Assembly: GCF_025717555.1 (NCBI RefSeq)
Contig: NZ_JAJIRP010000002.1
Coordinates: 372,001 to 436,000 of the forward strand
From: Paucibacter sp. B2R-40
GTDB taxonomy: Bacteria > Pseudomonadota > Gammaproteobacteria > Burkholderiales > Burkholderiaceae_C
DNA: 64,000 nt
Reading direction: 5' to 3'
The notes beneath the pieces were generated by a model. That model worked only from the letters and a program-made list of their open reading frames with translations, ran no database searches and was not told the origin of the DNA. Of this stretch, positions 8,554 through 17,280 are shown piece by piece (the first letter of the stretch is position 1; each line of letters starts with the position of its first letter). The translations under genes were made by a program, and so were the position numbers.

Positions 8554-9868
8554 CCACCCCCTGACTCGCCTGGCGCTGGGCTTGGGCCTGGCGGTGTTGG
8601 CGCTGGTGCTGCTGGTGCAAGGCGTGGTGCTGCTGGCCGTGGACGAAATCAGTGACGACTATGTGCGCCGCTTCATGCGCGGCACGGCCACCATGCTGGT
8701 GCAAGAACTGCGGCCGCTGGACAGCGCCACCCGCCTGCAACGCGTCAAGCAGCTGGACGAGCTGTTCGTCTACCCGGTTCAGATCATTTCGGCCGACAGC
8801 CTGCCAAAACGTCTGGGTACCGCCGACCGTGATCGGCTGGCGCGCGGCGAGTTGCTGGTGCAGGGTTTCAACCGGCTGATCTACGCCGGCATCGCACCCG
8901 GCGATCCGCAGATCTTGCGCTTGGGGCCCCTGAATGCCGACAACCACCCCGGCAACGGCTGGGTGCTGCCGCGCGAGCTTTGGCTGCAACTGGCCGTGGC
9001 CTTGGCGCTGGCGGCCAGCGTGGTGCCGCTGAGCTGGTGGCTGATGCGCCCGGCCTGGCGTGATCTGCGCCACTTGCAAGAAGCCGGCGAGGCCATGTTG
9101 GCTGGTCGCTTTGATGAGCCGATCAAGGAAAGCCAAAGCCATTTGTTTGCGCCCATCGCGGCCGGAGGGCGCGCGATGCTGGCCAAGTTGGCCAGCGCCT
9201 TGGCCAGCCAGCGCGAGCTGACCGGCTCGATTTCACATGAGCTGCGCACGCCCTTGGCGCGGCTGCGCTTCGCCCTAGACGCCTTGGTGGACGAAGAGGA
9301 CGCCGCCCAACGCGAGCTTGCCGTGCAGGCTTGTGAGCGCGATCTGGACGAGCTTGACACCCTGATCGACACCAGCCTGATGCTGGCCAGGCTGGACATG
9401 GGCGCGCTGGAGGCACGCTGCGAGATGGGCGACTTGACCGGGCTCTTGGCTGCCGAAGTGCAAAGCCTAGCGCCATTATTGGACGGCAAGAAGCTGCAAA
9501 CCAATCTGACTTTGCCGCCGCTTGTTCGCTTTGACGCCCGGCTGCTGCCTTATGGCCTGCGCAATGCGCTGCGCAATGCCGCCCGCCATGCGCGGGGCGA
9601 GATTTTGCTGTCTGCCTCGGTCGAGCAGGGTCAGGTCTTGCTGATGGTCGATGACGATGGCGAGGGCGTGCCCGTGGCCGAGCGCGAAGATGTGTTCACG
9701 CCCTTCAAACGTTTGGCGAACAAGCGCAGCGGACATGGCTTTGGCCTCGGGCTGGCGATCGTGCGGCGGGTTGCCGAGGCGCATGGCGGCGTGGCCCGCA
9801 TGGCGAGCGCACCGCTCGGCGGGGCCAGACTGCTGATCAGCTGGCCCGCCGAGCTGCCCAACACTTAG
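8540..9868 (+). CDS. Sensor histidine kinase (RstB-like), partner of the preceding regulator
   Basis: About 442 residues with a TTG start at 8540, 14 nt inside the regulator gene and with AGGG 8 nt upstream. No ATG is available before the first membrane helix, so the non-standard start is forced. The order is a membrane helix at about 8-30, a periplasmic loop of about 120 residues (30-150), a second membrane helix, a HAMP-like linker, the phospho-acceptor His233 in SISHELRTPLARLRFALDAL, and an ATPase domain ending GHGFGLGLAIVRRVAEAHGG. The periplasmic sensing loop begins VDEISDDYVRRFMRGT, similar to RstB-type kinases. The stop overlaps the stop of the convergent barrel gene. Confidence 0.88.
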   Translation: MPKINHPLTRLALGLGLAVLALVLLVQGVVLLAVDEISDDYVRRFMRGTATMLVQELRPLDSATRLQRVKQLDELFVYPVQIISADSLPKRLGTADRDRLARGELLVQGFNRLIYAGIAPGDPQILRLGPLNADNHPGNGWVLPRELWLQLAVALALAASVVPLSWWLMRPAWRDLRHLQEAGEAMLAGRFDEPIKESQSHLFAPIAAGGRAMLAKLASALASQRELTGSISHELRTPLARLRFALDALVDEEDAAQRELAVQACERDLDELDTLIDTSLMLARLDMGALEARCEMGDLTGLLAAEVQSLAPLLDGKKLQTNLTLPPLVRFDARLLPYGLRNALRNAARHARGEILLSASVEQGQVLLMVDDDGEGVPVAEREDVFTPFKRLANKRSGHGFGLGLAIVRRVAEAHGGVARMASAPLGGARLLISWPAELPNT

Positions 9869-10410
9869 AAGTGGTAATTGACGCCCATGCTCAGCACATT
9901 GCTGGCATTGCCATAGGTCGACTGCGTGGGCATATTGTTGAAGCGCGTCAGCTCGGTGCGCAGCGCCCAGTTCTTGTCGAGCGCGTACTCCATACCCAGG
10001 CCGGTCTTGAAGCCCACCGCATGGTTTTTGTCAAAGCCCGAATAGCTGCGCTCATTGTGGGCGGCGCCCAAACGACCGTAAAACGCAAACTTGTCGCTCA
10101 AGGGCAGGCGGCCGATGGCGTCCAGCGAATAGCTGGTGCTGGTGGATTCGCCATTGCCGATATGGGTTGAGCCCAAGCGTGTCACACCCAGTTCGGTAGC
10201 GAAATACTTGTTGAACTGATAGCCGCCATAAACGCCCCAGCTGGTGGCGGTCTTGTCGGTGGAGACGGCGGGCTTGGTCGGGCTCTTCAGATTGTTGCTG
10301 GAGCTGCCGATGTCGCCGCCCACATAAAAGCCTTGCTCGGCCGCTTGGGTCAGGCCGGCGCCGGTCAAACAAGCCAAAGTCGTGCTGATGGCAATGATTT
10401 GCTTCTTCAT
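9865..10410 (-). CDS. Small outer-membrane beta-barrel protein
   Basis: 181 residues with a Sec signal peptide (MKKQ..., cleavage near AQAA-EQ, residues 1-24). The mature part alternates polar and hydrophobic residues with glycine turns (FYVGGDIGSSSNN, SWGVYGGYQFNKYFATELGV, FKTGLGMEYALDKNWALR). It ends in the terminal aromatic signature SMGVNYHF, as expected for an eight-stranded OmpA/Opa-type barrel. The ligand and role are unknown. The only purine-rich site is GAAAGG about 13 nt before the ATG. The 3' end overlaps the convergent kinase gene by four bases. Confidence 0.85.
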   Translation of the reverse strand: MKKQIIAISTTLACLTGAGLTQAAEQGFYVGGDIGSSSNNLKSPTKPAVSTDKTATSWGVYGGYQFNKYFATELGVTRLGSTHIGNGESTSTSYSLDAIGRLPLSDKFAFYGRLGAAHNERSYSGFDKNHAVGFKTGLGMEYALDKNWALRTELTRFNNMPTQSTYGNASNVLSMGVNYHF

Positions 10411-10823
10411 AGGAGGTCCAACCTTTCAAATATCAATAACAGTCTCGTTCAGCGGGGGCTTTGCCTGTTGGCTTGCTGCCCCGAGAAGCGATGTAGTGAT
10501 TGTGTTGAAAGGTCGCCCTGGCGTCTGTGGGCCAACTGTTTGGCTTGTGTGACGGTGTGTGACAGCGGCTGAGTCGGCGGGCCCAAGCTGCACCAGGCGA
10601 ATCCGGCCCTGGGCCGCATTCAGCCCCCGCACTGTTTCTCAGTTATGGCACACTGCACCCTAGCGCCAGCCGGGGCGCTGCTGGATCCACAGGCAGGGCT
10701 GAGCCCACCCGGACGGACGCGAGTTCATCAAGACCGCGTCCGCTCAAACTTCACTTCCCGCTGTTTTGCCTTTGTGCGGCCTGATCGCGCGGATCGCAGG
10801 CTTTACACGCATGGAGGTTTCCC
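10411..10823. other. 413-nt divergent intergenic region
   Basis: It separates the minus-strand barrel gene from the plus-strand ankyrin gene and must hold promoters for both. I see no good -35/-10 pair. It contains an imperfectly repeated GTGTGACGG/GTGTGACAG at about 10546-10565 and a small perfect hairpin AGCGCC-N6-GGCGCT near 10659-10676. No convincing reading frame is present. The SD-like AGGAGG at 10411 is on the wrong strand for the barrel gene. Confidence 0.5.
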
Positions 10824-12473
10824 TTGTCTACGAACCATCACGGGGCTGCAGCGCAGCCCACCCTGCCCGCGATTCCGGCACTTCCCGCGCTCCCCGAACT
10901 TGCCGATCTGCAACAGCTCAAGCGCCAAGCACGTGAACTGCTGCGCGCCTGGCGTGCCGCTGATCACCCCAGCCTGGAACGCGCTGCGCCCTACCGCCGC
11001 GACGACGCTGGCGCACCGCCCAGCCTCAGCCTGGCCCAACTGGTGATTGCACGCGAACTGGGCTTCCCCAGCTGGCCCGCCCTGCACCGCGCCGTCATGG
11101 CGCAGCAGGAGGCACGCCAGCTCGACAACGCGGCGCTGGTCACGCGCAGCCTGGCTTTGGCGCTGGGCCGGGGCTGGGACAGCCCGAAGCCGGAAAGAGC
11201 CTTGGCGCTGATGCAGCGTTTGCGTGGTCCATGCCCGCCGGGCCTGCGCGCCGCCCTAGCCTTGGTGCGGGGTGAGCTGGAGACGCTTGAAGCGGTGCCC
11301 GCTGCTGGCCAGCGCCTGCCACCATTCAATGCGCCGGCCTTGGCCTATGTGTGCTTCTCCAGCCTGCATCGCCTGGGTGAGCCCTGGGAGGGCGGCTTGA
11401 TGCGCAGCGCCCAAGCCTTGCTTGCAGATTGTGCGCAAGCTGCCAGCGATCTCCATGCCCTGCGCATGCCCGACCCCGACCTGGAGCCCTCGCCAGATGC
11501 GAGCACGCCGCCCGGGCTGCCGCTGCTCTATGGCGCCATCACCAGGGCGCAAAGCCCCGGCCTCGCCGCCGCACTGCTGGCCGCCGGCGCAAAACCCAAT
11601 GACGGCGAATCGCTCTATCACGCCTGCGAGGACCCCGATCGCGGCCGAGCCGCGCTGCAGATCCGTCAGCTGATCGCCCATGGCGCGAGCTGGCAGGGCA
11701 CTAACGCGTTATTGCGCCTGCTCGACTTCGAAGATCCCGCCGGCCTCGTCCTGGCACTCAGCCTAGGCGCCGATGTCAATGAAGCCGGCCCCCAGGGTGC
11801 CACTGCCTTGCATCATGCGCTGCGCCGGGGCCGCTCAACGGCCTGCTTGAGCCTGCTGATCGCCCATGGCGCCGACATTGCAGCACGCGACGCCGAGGGC
11901 CGCACGCCGGCCACCTTGGCGGCGCTGCTGGGTGAGCTTGAAGCGCTCGATCTGCTGGCGGCACAGGGCGCCCAGCCCGAGCTGCCCTCCGCACGAGAGC
12001 GCTTCCTGGCCGCCTGCGCGGCCGCCGATGAGCCGAGCGCTCGCGCCTTGCTGCAAGAGCAAGCCGACTTGCTTGATCAGCAGCTGACGGCCCAAGAGCT
12101 GAGGCTGCTGCCCGACCAGGCGCAACGCCGCGCCCGAAGTTCTGTGGCCTTGATGCTGTCGCTGGGCTGGCCGGTCGCGGTGCAAGGCGACTGGCAAGCC
12201 AGTGCGCTCAACCAGGCCGCCTTCAACGGCGACGCGGCCCTGGTGCAACTGCTGCTAGCTCACGGCGCCAGCTGGGAAGAGCGCAACGGCTTTAGCGGCG
12301 ATGTGATGGGCAGCCTGCAACATGCCGCCGTGCATCTGCCTCAGCCCGGGAGCGACTACTTGGGCGCGCTGCAAGCGCTGTTGGCCGCCGGTGCGCCATG
12401 GCCCTCGGATGAGGAGCGCGAGGCACTGCCCGAGACTATGCAAGTCTGGCTGGACGAGCAGAGTTTGGCTTGA
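10824..12473 (+). CDS. Ankyrin-repeat protein
   Basis: 549 residues. The TTG at 10824 has GGAGG 7 nt upstream (10813-10817) and is the best start. The N-terminal part (LADLQQLKRQARELLRAW then LSLAQLVIARELGFPSWPAL) is the helical domain that often precedes ankyrin repeats in proteobacterial proteins. Ankyrin units are clear at about residues 305-385 (GADVNEAGPQGATALHHALR, IAHGADIAARDAEGRTPATL) and 455-490 (LNQAAFNGDAALVQLLLAHG). No signal peptide or membrane helix is seen, so it is probably cytoplasmic and binds a protein partner; the target is unknown. Confidence 0.87.
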   Translation: MSTNHHGAAAQPTLPAIPALPALPELADLQQLKRQARELLRAWRAADHPSLERAAPYRRDDAGAPPSLSLAQLVIARELGFPSWPALHRAVMAQQEARQLDNAALVTRSLALALGRGWDSPKPERALALMQRLRGPCPPGLRAALALVRGELETLEAVPAAGQRLPPFNAPALAYVCFSSLHRLGEPWEGGLMRSAQALLADCAQAASDLHALRMPDPDLEPSPDASTPPGLPLLYGAITRAQSPGLAAALLAAGAKPNDGESLYHACEDPDRGRAALQIRQLIAHGASWQGTNALLRLLDFEDPAGLVLALSLGADVNEAGPQGATALHHALRRGRSTACLSLLIAHGADIAARDAEGRTPATLAALLGELEALDLLAAQGAQPELPSARERFLAACAAADEPSARALLQEQADLLDQQLTAQELRLLPDQAQRRARSSVALMLSLGWPVAVQGDWQASALNQAAFNGDAALVQLLLAHGASWEERNGFSGDVMGSLQHAAVHLPQPGSDYLGALQALLAAGAPWPSDEEREALPETMQVWLDEQSLA

Positions 12474-12556
12474 AAAAGCGCTGCGCCTGATTGGCCTTTG
12501 CAAAACGAGCCAGCAAGGCCTTGGGCCTGCTGGCCGAGTGCAGCGGGGGACTTGCG

Positions 12557-14272
12557 TCAATCCAAGCTAACTTCCGTCCTCACCGTGCCCGCGCGCTCTG
12601 CGCTGGCCGTCAGCGCCAGCCTTGTGCCCTTGGGCGCACGCACCACCCATTCGCCGACCGCCCGATCGGCCGTCAGCTCGCGGCTGGGCAAAAAGGCCTG
12701 CTGCGAGGATTTGGGGCCATGTCCTTCGAGCTGCGGGCCTTCCATGCGCTCCTTGCCGCTGACCAGGCTAACGGTAGGATCAAGCGCAGGCAAATGGATC
12801 TCGAACATCACGCCGCGCACGACCTTGCGCTCCAGCGCCCGCTTGGTCACATAGGCCGGCAGATAGCCGCTATTGGCCACCGCCAGGCGGATGCGCCAGG
12901 TGTCGGGGCCCAGCGCCCTCACCTCGGTGCGCAGCAACTCCAGCTTGGGCAGGCTGAGCGCAATCTGGTTCATCCAGGCCGGGAAGCGCGCGGCCTCGCG
13001 CTCGCGCAACCAGGGTGGCGGATTGCGCCAATAGTTCATCTTGTCCCAACCGCCAATCTCGACGTCACCGAGCTGCGGGTGATGAAAGGCGGTCCAGTCC
13101 ACATGGGCCTTGCCGCCGCATTGCTCATCGCTCCATTTGAGCAGTTTCAAATCGTCTTCGACCGAGTGATCGCGGTACCAGTCAATCCATTTATAGCCCT
13201 CGATGCCGGCCTCTTTGTTCGGCGACCACAACTCCACCACCCAGAACAGCGCACCCAGATGCTCATAGACCCAGTCCTGCGTGCCGGTGATGACTTCCTT
13301 GGGGTGGTATTTGAAGTCGTGCCAGATGCTGATCGCCGGGTAGCCACTGTGCTTTTCGCCCAAGGCGGAGAAGCGCTTATAGGCCCATAGATCCTCGGGG
13401 ATCATGTCGTCATCGCTGTGCCCGCCCATAGGCCGCAGGATCACGCCGCTGTGGGTGTGATAACTGATCGCCGCGCCGATATTCGGGTGGGTGGTGATGA
13501 ACTCCACCATCGCCCGCACCTCGGGCTCGCTGGTCGGGAAGGGGCCGGCGCCGACCTGCTTGTATTCCTGCCGCCATTCGCTCGGGAAGTTGCGGTTCAG
13601 ATCCAGTCCCTCGCGGTCTTTGTTGACCGTCACGGTCAGGCCGTCGTGGTTCTTGATGAACCCCTCGGGCAGCAGGCGGTAATACTCGCCGCCGAACTCG
13701 CCCGGCTCGCGCGCCACCAGCAGGCGGGGTTCGTCGGCATGCTTTTTGTAAGTGCCATGCGGGTCGGGCACGCGCATGCTCAGAATGCGACCGTCGCCGT
13801 CGACGTCCTCGGGCGTCAGGCCCTCGACCGGCTGCTCGTCATAGGGATAGGGCCGGGTCGAGGACCGGATATGGCGCGGCCGGTCGGCCAGGGCCAGCTC
13901 GGCACCGTCCGGGTTCAGGCGCGGCACCATATAGATAGCGCGGGTGTCGAGCAGTTGGGTCACTTGCCGACCTTGTTCATCCGGGGTGCCGTAGCCGGAG
14001 ATCAGGTGGTGCAGGTAGTAGAGGCAGGTGGTCGAGGCGGTCAGCTCGGCGGCGTGGATATTGCCATCCAACCAAAAGGCCGGCTTGTCGACATCGGCAC
14101 CGGTGGCCGTATTGGTCAGCACCAGCACCCAGATCTCGCGGCCCTCATGGCTGCGGCCGATCGAGCGCACCGAGACCAGATTCGGGCAGGCCTGCGAATA
14201 AGCAAACAGCAGCTCGGTCAGCGGCTCGTAACGGTAGAACTCGTCGAAGCGGGGAATGGGCAATGCGGCCAT
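12557..14272 (-). CDS. M14-family zinc carboxypeptidase
   Basis: 571 residues. The zinc site begins with His73 and Glu76 in WLDGNIHAAELTAS and continues with the third ligand in AAISYHTHSGVILRP (about residue 270). The catalytic Glu lies in LFWVVELWSPNKEAG (about 345). The substrate-fixing region reads LDLNRNFPSEW. It should remove C-terminal residues from peptides. Residues 440-571 form an additional beta-rich C-terminal part (WRIRLAVANSGYLPAYVT). No signal peptide is visible, so it is presumably cytoplasmic, which is less usual for M14 enzymes. It converges on the ankyrin gene, about 80 nt from it. Confidence 0.9.
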   Translation of the reverse strand: MAALPIPRFDEFYRYEPLTELLFAYSQACPNLVSVRSIGRSHEGREIWVLVLTNTATGADVDKPAFWLDGNIHAAELTASTTCLYYLHHLISGYGTPDEQGRQVTQLLDTRAIYMVPRLNPDGAELALADRPRHIRSSTRPYPYDEQPVEGLTPEDVDGDGRILSMRVPDPHGTYKKHADEPRLLVAREPGEFGGEYYRLLPEGFIKNHDGLTVTVNKDREGLDLNRNFPSEWRQEYKQVGAGPFPTSEPEVRAMVEFITTHPNIGAAISYHTHSGVILRPMGGHSDDDMIPEDLWAYKRFSALGEKHSGYPAISIWHDFKYHPKEVITGTQDWVYEHLGALFWVVELWSPNKEAGIEGYKWIDWYRDHSVEDDLKLLKWSDEQCGGKAHVDWTAFHHPQLGDVEIGGWDKMNYWRNPPPWLREREAARFPAWMNQIALSLPKLELLRTEVRALGPDTWRIRLAVANSGYLPAYVTKRALERKVVRGVMFEIHLPALDPTVSLVSGKERMEGPQLEGHGPKSSQQAFLPSRELTADRAVGEWVVRAPKGTRLALTASAERAGTVRTEVSLD

Positions 14273-14395
14273 AAGTGCGAGCTCGTAGGAGTGAAAGCGA
14301 TCGGGCCATTCTGCCTAAAGGATGTGACTTGTATAGCGGGGACTGCCCGTAGCTCTTCGCAAAGGCAGCTCAAAGTCAATCGCAGCAACAAAGGG

Positions 14396-14572
14396 CTACT
14401 TTGATGGCGGGGTGCCCGAGGTTTTTTGAGCCCGGTCCACGGGGGCCAAGTCGACGCCCGCCTTGGCGATCAAGGTATCGGGCAGACTGGTTCTCAAGGC
14501 GCTTTGCTGAACTGTCTGCACGACCACAGCGCGGCCGCGCAGCAATGGCTTGGGATGGATGAAATTGAACAT
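14396..14572 (-). CDS. Possible small protein, 58 residues, downstream of LytTR regulator
   Basis: An ATG at 14572 begins seven bases after the stop of the LytTR regulator gene, and AGGGGCAG overlaps that stop, which allows translational coupling. The product begins MFNFIHPKPLLRGRAVVVQT and contains TSLPDTLIAKAGVDLAPVDR; it is basic, without a membrane helix or signal peptide. I recognise no family. It may be a real third gene of the operon or a chance open frame. Confidence 0.4.
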   Translation of the reverse strand: MFNFIHPKPLLRGRAVVVQTVQQSALRTSLPDTLIAKAGVDLAPVDRAQKTSGTPPSK

Positions 14573-14579
14573 CTTGCGG

Positions 14580-15344
14580 CTACTGCCCCTTGAACAGGCC
14601 CTGAAACTGCCGCGACACCGGCAGCTTCTCCTCGCGGCCCTTCAGCGTCACGTGCATGGAGTTTTCATCCACCCGCACCGCGCTGGCGATGCAGCGGCTG
14701 TTGACCAAGACGCTGCGGTGCAATTGCCAGAACTGCTCGGCATCCAAGCCGGCCAGCAGCTCCTTGAGCGGCGTGCGGATCAAGGCCTCGCCGCCCTGGT
14801 AGACGACTCTCGTGTAGCGGTTGTCGCTCTCGAAATAGATCACCTCCTCGGGCGCGATCAGCTTGATTTCACGGCCGAGCGAGGCCTGAATCGGGCGCAT
14901 CGCTGGCTTGGGGCTGGGCAGCAAATGCTGCAGCAATTTTTGCAAATCAGCGGCCTGCGGTGAGGCCCTTGAACTCAACCTTGCCTGCACGCGCTGCAGC
15001 GCCTGCGCCAGCCGCGCATCCTCGACCGGCTTGAGGCAATAGTCGACCGCGCCGGCCTCAAAAGCCGACAGTGCATGGTCGCCATAGGCGCTGACGAACA
15101 CCACCTGCGGCGGCGCGGCCAGCTCGCTCATGCGCCGCGCCACCTCCAGCCCGCTCAGACCGGGCATGCGGATGTCCAGCAAGCACAGGGTCGGCTCATG
15201 CTCCAGATAGTCGTCCCAGGCGTCGACGCCGTTCTCGCTGGCGGCCACGATGTCCAGCTCCGGCCACAGGCGCTTCAAGGCAGCGCGCAGTTGCTCACGT
15301 GGGCCTTCTTCGTCGTCGGCGATCAGGGCTTTGATGTTCTTCAT
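14580..15344 (-). CDS. LytTR-type response regulator
   Basis: 254 residues. The receiver domain has the acidic pair at residues 10-12, Asp57 in LCLLDIRMPGLSGLEVARR, and Lys in DYCLKPVEDARL. The C-terminal LytTR DNA-binding domain reads EVIYFESDNRYTRVVYQGGE and QFWQLHRSVLVNSRCIASAV. The ATG at 15344 overlaps the end of the kinase gene (ATGA). It is expected to be phosphorylated by that kinase and to bind a direct-repeat promoter site. The target is not evident. Confidence 0.93.
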   Translation of the reverse strand: MKNIKALIADDEEGPREQLRAALKRLWPELDIVAASENGVDAWDDYLEHEPTLCLLDIRMPGLSGLEVARRMSELAAPPQVVFVSAYGDHALSAFEAGAVDYCLKPVEDARLAQALQRVQARLSSRASPQAADLQKLLQHLLPSPKPAMRPIQASLGREIKLIAPEEVIYFESDNRYTRVVYQGGEALIRTPLKELLAGLDAEQFWQLHRSVLVNSRCIASAVRVDENSMHVTLKGREEKLPVSRQFQGLFKGQ

Positions 15345-16441
15345 GGTTTGGGCTCCACAGCATGAATCTCCAGGCTTGCCGAACAACCGGGAGTCAAAGG
15401 CTTCAGGGTCAGGCGCGCGCGTTCACCATAAAGCTGCTGCAGCCGCTCGCGTGAGTTCTGCAGGCCCAAACCGTCCACAGCATCACTGTTCAGGCCGGCA
15501 CCGTCATCGCGCACCTCGATCAAGACCTGAGTCTCGACCGGGCTGGTCGCCGTGACAGTGATGCTGCCGCCGCGCAGCGCAGGCTCGATGCCGTGGCCGA
15601 TGGCGTTTTCCACCAAGGTCAAGAGCAGGCCCGGCGGCAGCTGCAGCGACTCGTCCACGCCAAGGCCAATTTCGATCTGCCATTGCAATCTTGTGCCCAG
15701 TCGCGCCTGCATCACCTCCAGATAGCTGCGCACGATCTGCAGTTCCTCGGTGAGACTGAGGCTCTCGCGCTCGAACATCGGCAGCGTGGCGCGCAAATAG
15801 GCCGTGAAGGAGCGCAAGGTGCTGGCGGCGCGAGGGTCTTGGGTGTCGACCCAATGCTGGACCGAGGCGAGCGTATTGAACAGAAAGTGCGGCTGGATCT
15901 GCGCGGTCGCGAGGCGGCGGGCCAGCACCAATGCGCGATCTTGCTGATCGAGTTCTCGCAGGCGGCCTTCTATTTGCTGTGCTCGGTAGAGGGTCAAGAA
16001 CCACCACGCCACCAAGCCCATCAAGACCCCCATGACGCAAGCGATCAATGGCCCCCGAATCTCTTGGCGCAACGCTTCGTCGGTTTGAAGCCATTTGTAA
16101 GCCAGGGCGGCAACGATCATGGCCACGACGGTCAACAAAGTGATGAGGTTTAGGCGAAAGCGAGTCGGCGCCAACCACAACGATTTGGCTACCCGCAAGA
16201 GAAACCAGGTCAAGGCCAGCACAGCGATGCTGAAATACACCGCAAGACCGTTCGGCAACTCGCGATAGTTAATGGCCAGCAAGACAAACACGTTGGAGTA
16301 GACATAGGTGTCGATGGCGGAAGGCCATGGCTGGTCTCCACCGCGCTCCATTTCAGCCGAAGTGAATCGCCGCTCCGGGCCTGCACAGATCCACTGCGAC
16401 CAATGAAACCAACTTGAGGAGGCGTTTGTCTTTGCTTGCAT
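15341..16441 (-). CDS. LytS-type sensor histidine kinase
   Basis: 366 residues. Four hydrophobic segments lie at about 48-60, 67-84, 98-117 and 131-151. A short coiled stretch follows, then the His_kinase core with His185 in TAQIQPHFLFNTLASVQHWV, and an ATPase domain with LLLTLVENAIGHGIEPAL and VRDDGAGLNSDAVDGLGLQN. It lacks the 5TM-5TMR or GAF sensor parts of true LytS and resembles the short AlgZ/FimS-like kinases. It forms an operon with the LytTR regulator through a four-base overlap. Confidence 0.92.
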   Translation of the reverse strand: MQAKTNASSSWFHWSQWICAGPERRFTSAEMERGGDQPWPSAIDTYVYSNVFVLLAINYRELPNGLAVYFSIAVLALTWFLLRVAKSLWLAPTRFRLNLITLLTVVAMIVAALAYKWLQTDEALRQEIRGPLIACVMGVLMGLVAWWFLTLYRAQQIEGRLRELDQQDRALVLARRLATAQIQPHFLFNTLASVQHWVDTQDPRAASTLRSFTAYLRATLPMFERESLSLTEELQIVRSYLEVMQARLGTRLQWQIEIGLGVDESLQLPPGLLLTLVENAIGHGIEPALRGGSITVTATSPVETQVLIEVRDDGAGLNSDAVDGLGLQNSRERLQQLYGERARLTLKPLTPGCSASLEIHAVEPKP

Positions 16442-16518
16442 GGCCGGCAGTCTAGGCCAGGCCCACCCTTCGAGCGAGCCGGATACGGCGAACTGCGGAT
16501 CGCGGCGCCGAATGGCGG

Positions 16519-17277
16519 CTAAAAGGACATCAGCTCACCGCCGACAAACACCTTCAGCTCGCCCGGCTGGAAAGCCACCCAGGGCTCGTCGCGCGTCAGC
16601 GGCTCGGTGGCGATGATGGCCACGCGGTCTTCTTTGCTCGTCAAGCCGGCGAAATCGACGCTCAGGTCATCATCCTGCAAATGCACCCGTCCAAACGGTT
16701 GGCGTCGCTGCAAATAATGCAGATGGGTCGAACCATGCGCCCATAGCGCCTGGCCGTTAGACAAGAGCATATTGAAGGTGCCAAAAGCATTGAGCTGCGG
16801 CATCAACTCGGCCAAAGTGCGGGTCAGCTCGGCAATGCTGGGCACGTCGCAATGCGCTTTAGACAGTTCCTGCATCAGCCAGCAGAATGCGCGCTCGCTG
16901 TCGGTCTGCCCGACCGGCTTGAAGGCTGCGTGCAGGCGCGGCGCGAATTCTTTCAAGTTGCCGTTGTGCGCAAACACCCAGTAGCGGCCCCATAACTCGC
17001 GCTGGAACGGGTGGGTGTTTTCCAGCGCCACCTGACCCTGAGTGGCCTTGCGGATATGGGCAATGACGTTATCGCTCTTGATCGGATAGCGCTGCACCAA
17101 CTCGGCCAAGGGCGACACGCGGGCGCTGTGATGGTCAACAAAATGGCGCAGGCCGCGGCCCTCGAAGAAGGCAATGCCAAAGCCATCCTTATGCTCGTCG
17201 GCGCGGTTCGCCAAGCCGGTGAAGCTGAACATCACGTCGGTGGGCGTATTGGCATTCATGCCGAGCAGTTGGCACAT
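16519..17277 (-). CDS. Class II glutamine amidotransferase (YafJ-like)
   Basis: 252 residues starting MCQLLGMNANTPTDVMFSF; Cys2 becomes the N-terminal nucleophile after Met removal. Glutamine-binding features follow: DEHKDGFGIAFFEG, IAHIRKATQGQVALENTHPF and WVFAHNGNL. It should release ammonia from glutamine for an unidentified acceptor; only the glutaminase domain is present. The gene begins three bases after the stop of the GGR-type flavoprotein gene, so the two share an operon. Confidence 0.9.
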   Translation of the reverse strand: MCQLLGMNANTPTDVMFSFTGLANRADEHKDGFGIAFFEGRGLRHFVDHHSARVSPLAELVQRYPIKSDNVIAHIRKATQGQVALENTHPFQRELWGRYWVFAHNGNLKEFAPRLHAAFKPVGQTDSERAFCWLMQELSKAHCDVPSIAELTRTLAELMPQLNAFGTFNMLLSNGQALWAHGSTHLHYLQRRQPFGRVHLQDDDLSVDFAGLTSKEDRVAIIATEPLTRDEPWVAFQPGELKVFVGGELMSF

Positions 17278-17280
17278 GGT

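Noticed and set aside
10411-10416. AGGAGG next to the barrel gene start
   Set aside because: It is on the plus strand, while the barrel gene is on the minus strand, and it opens no plus-strand gene.
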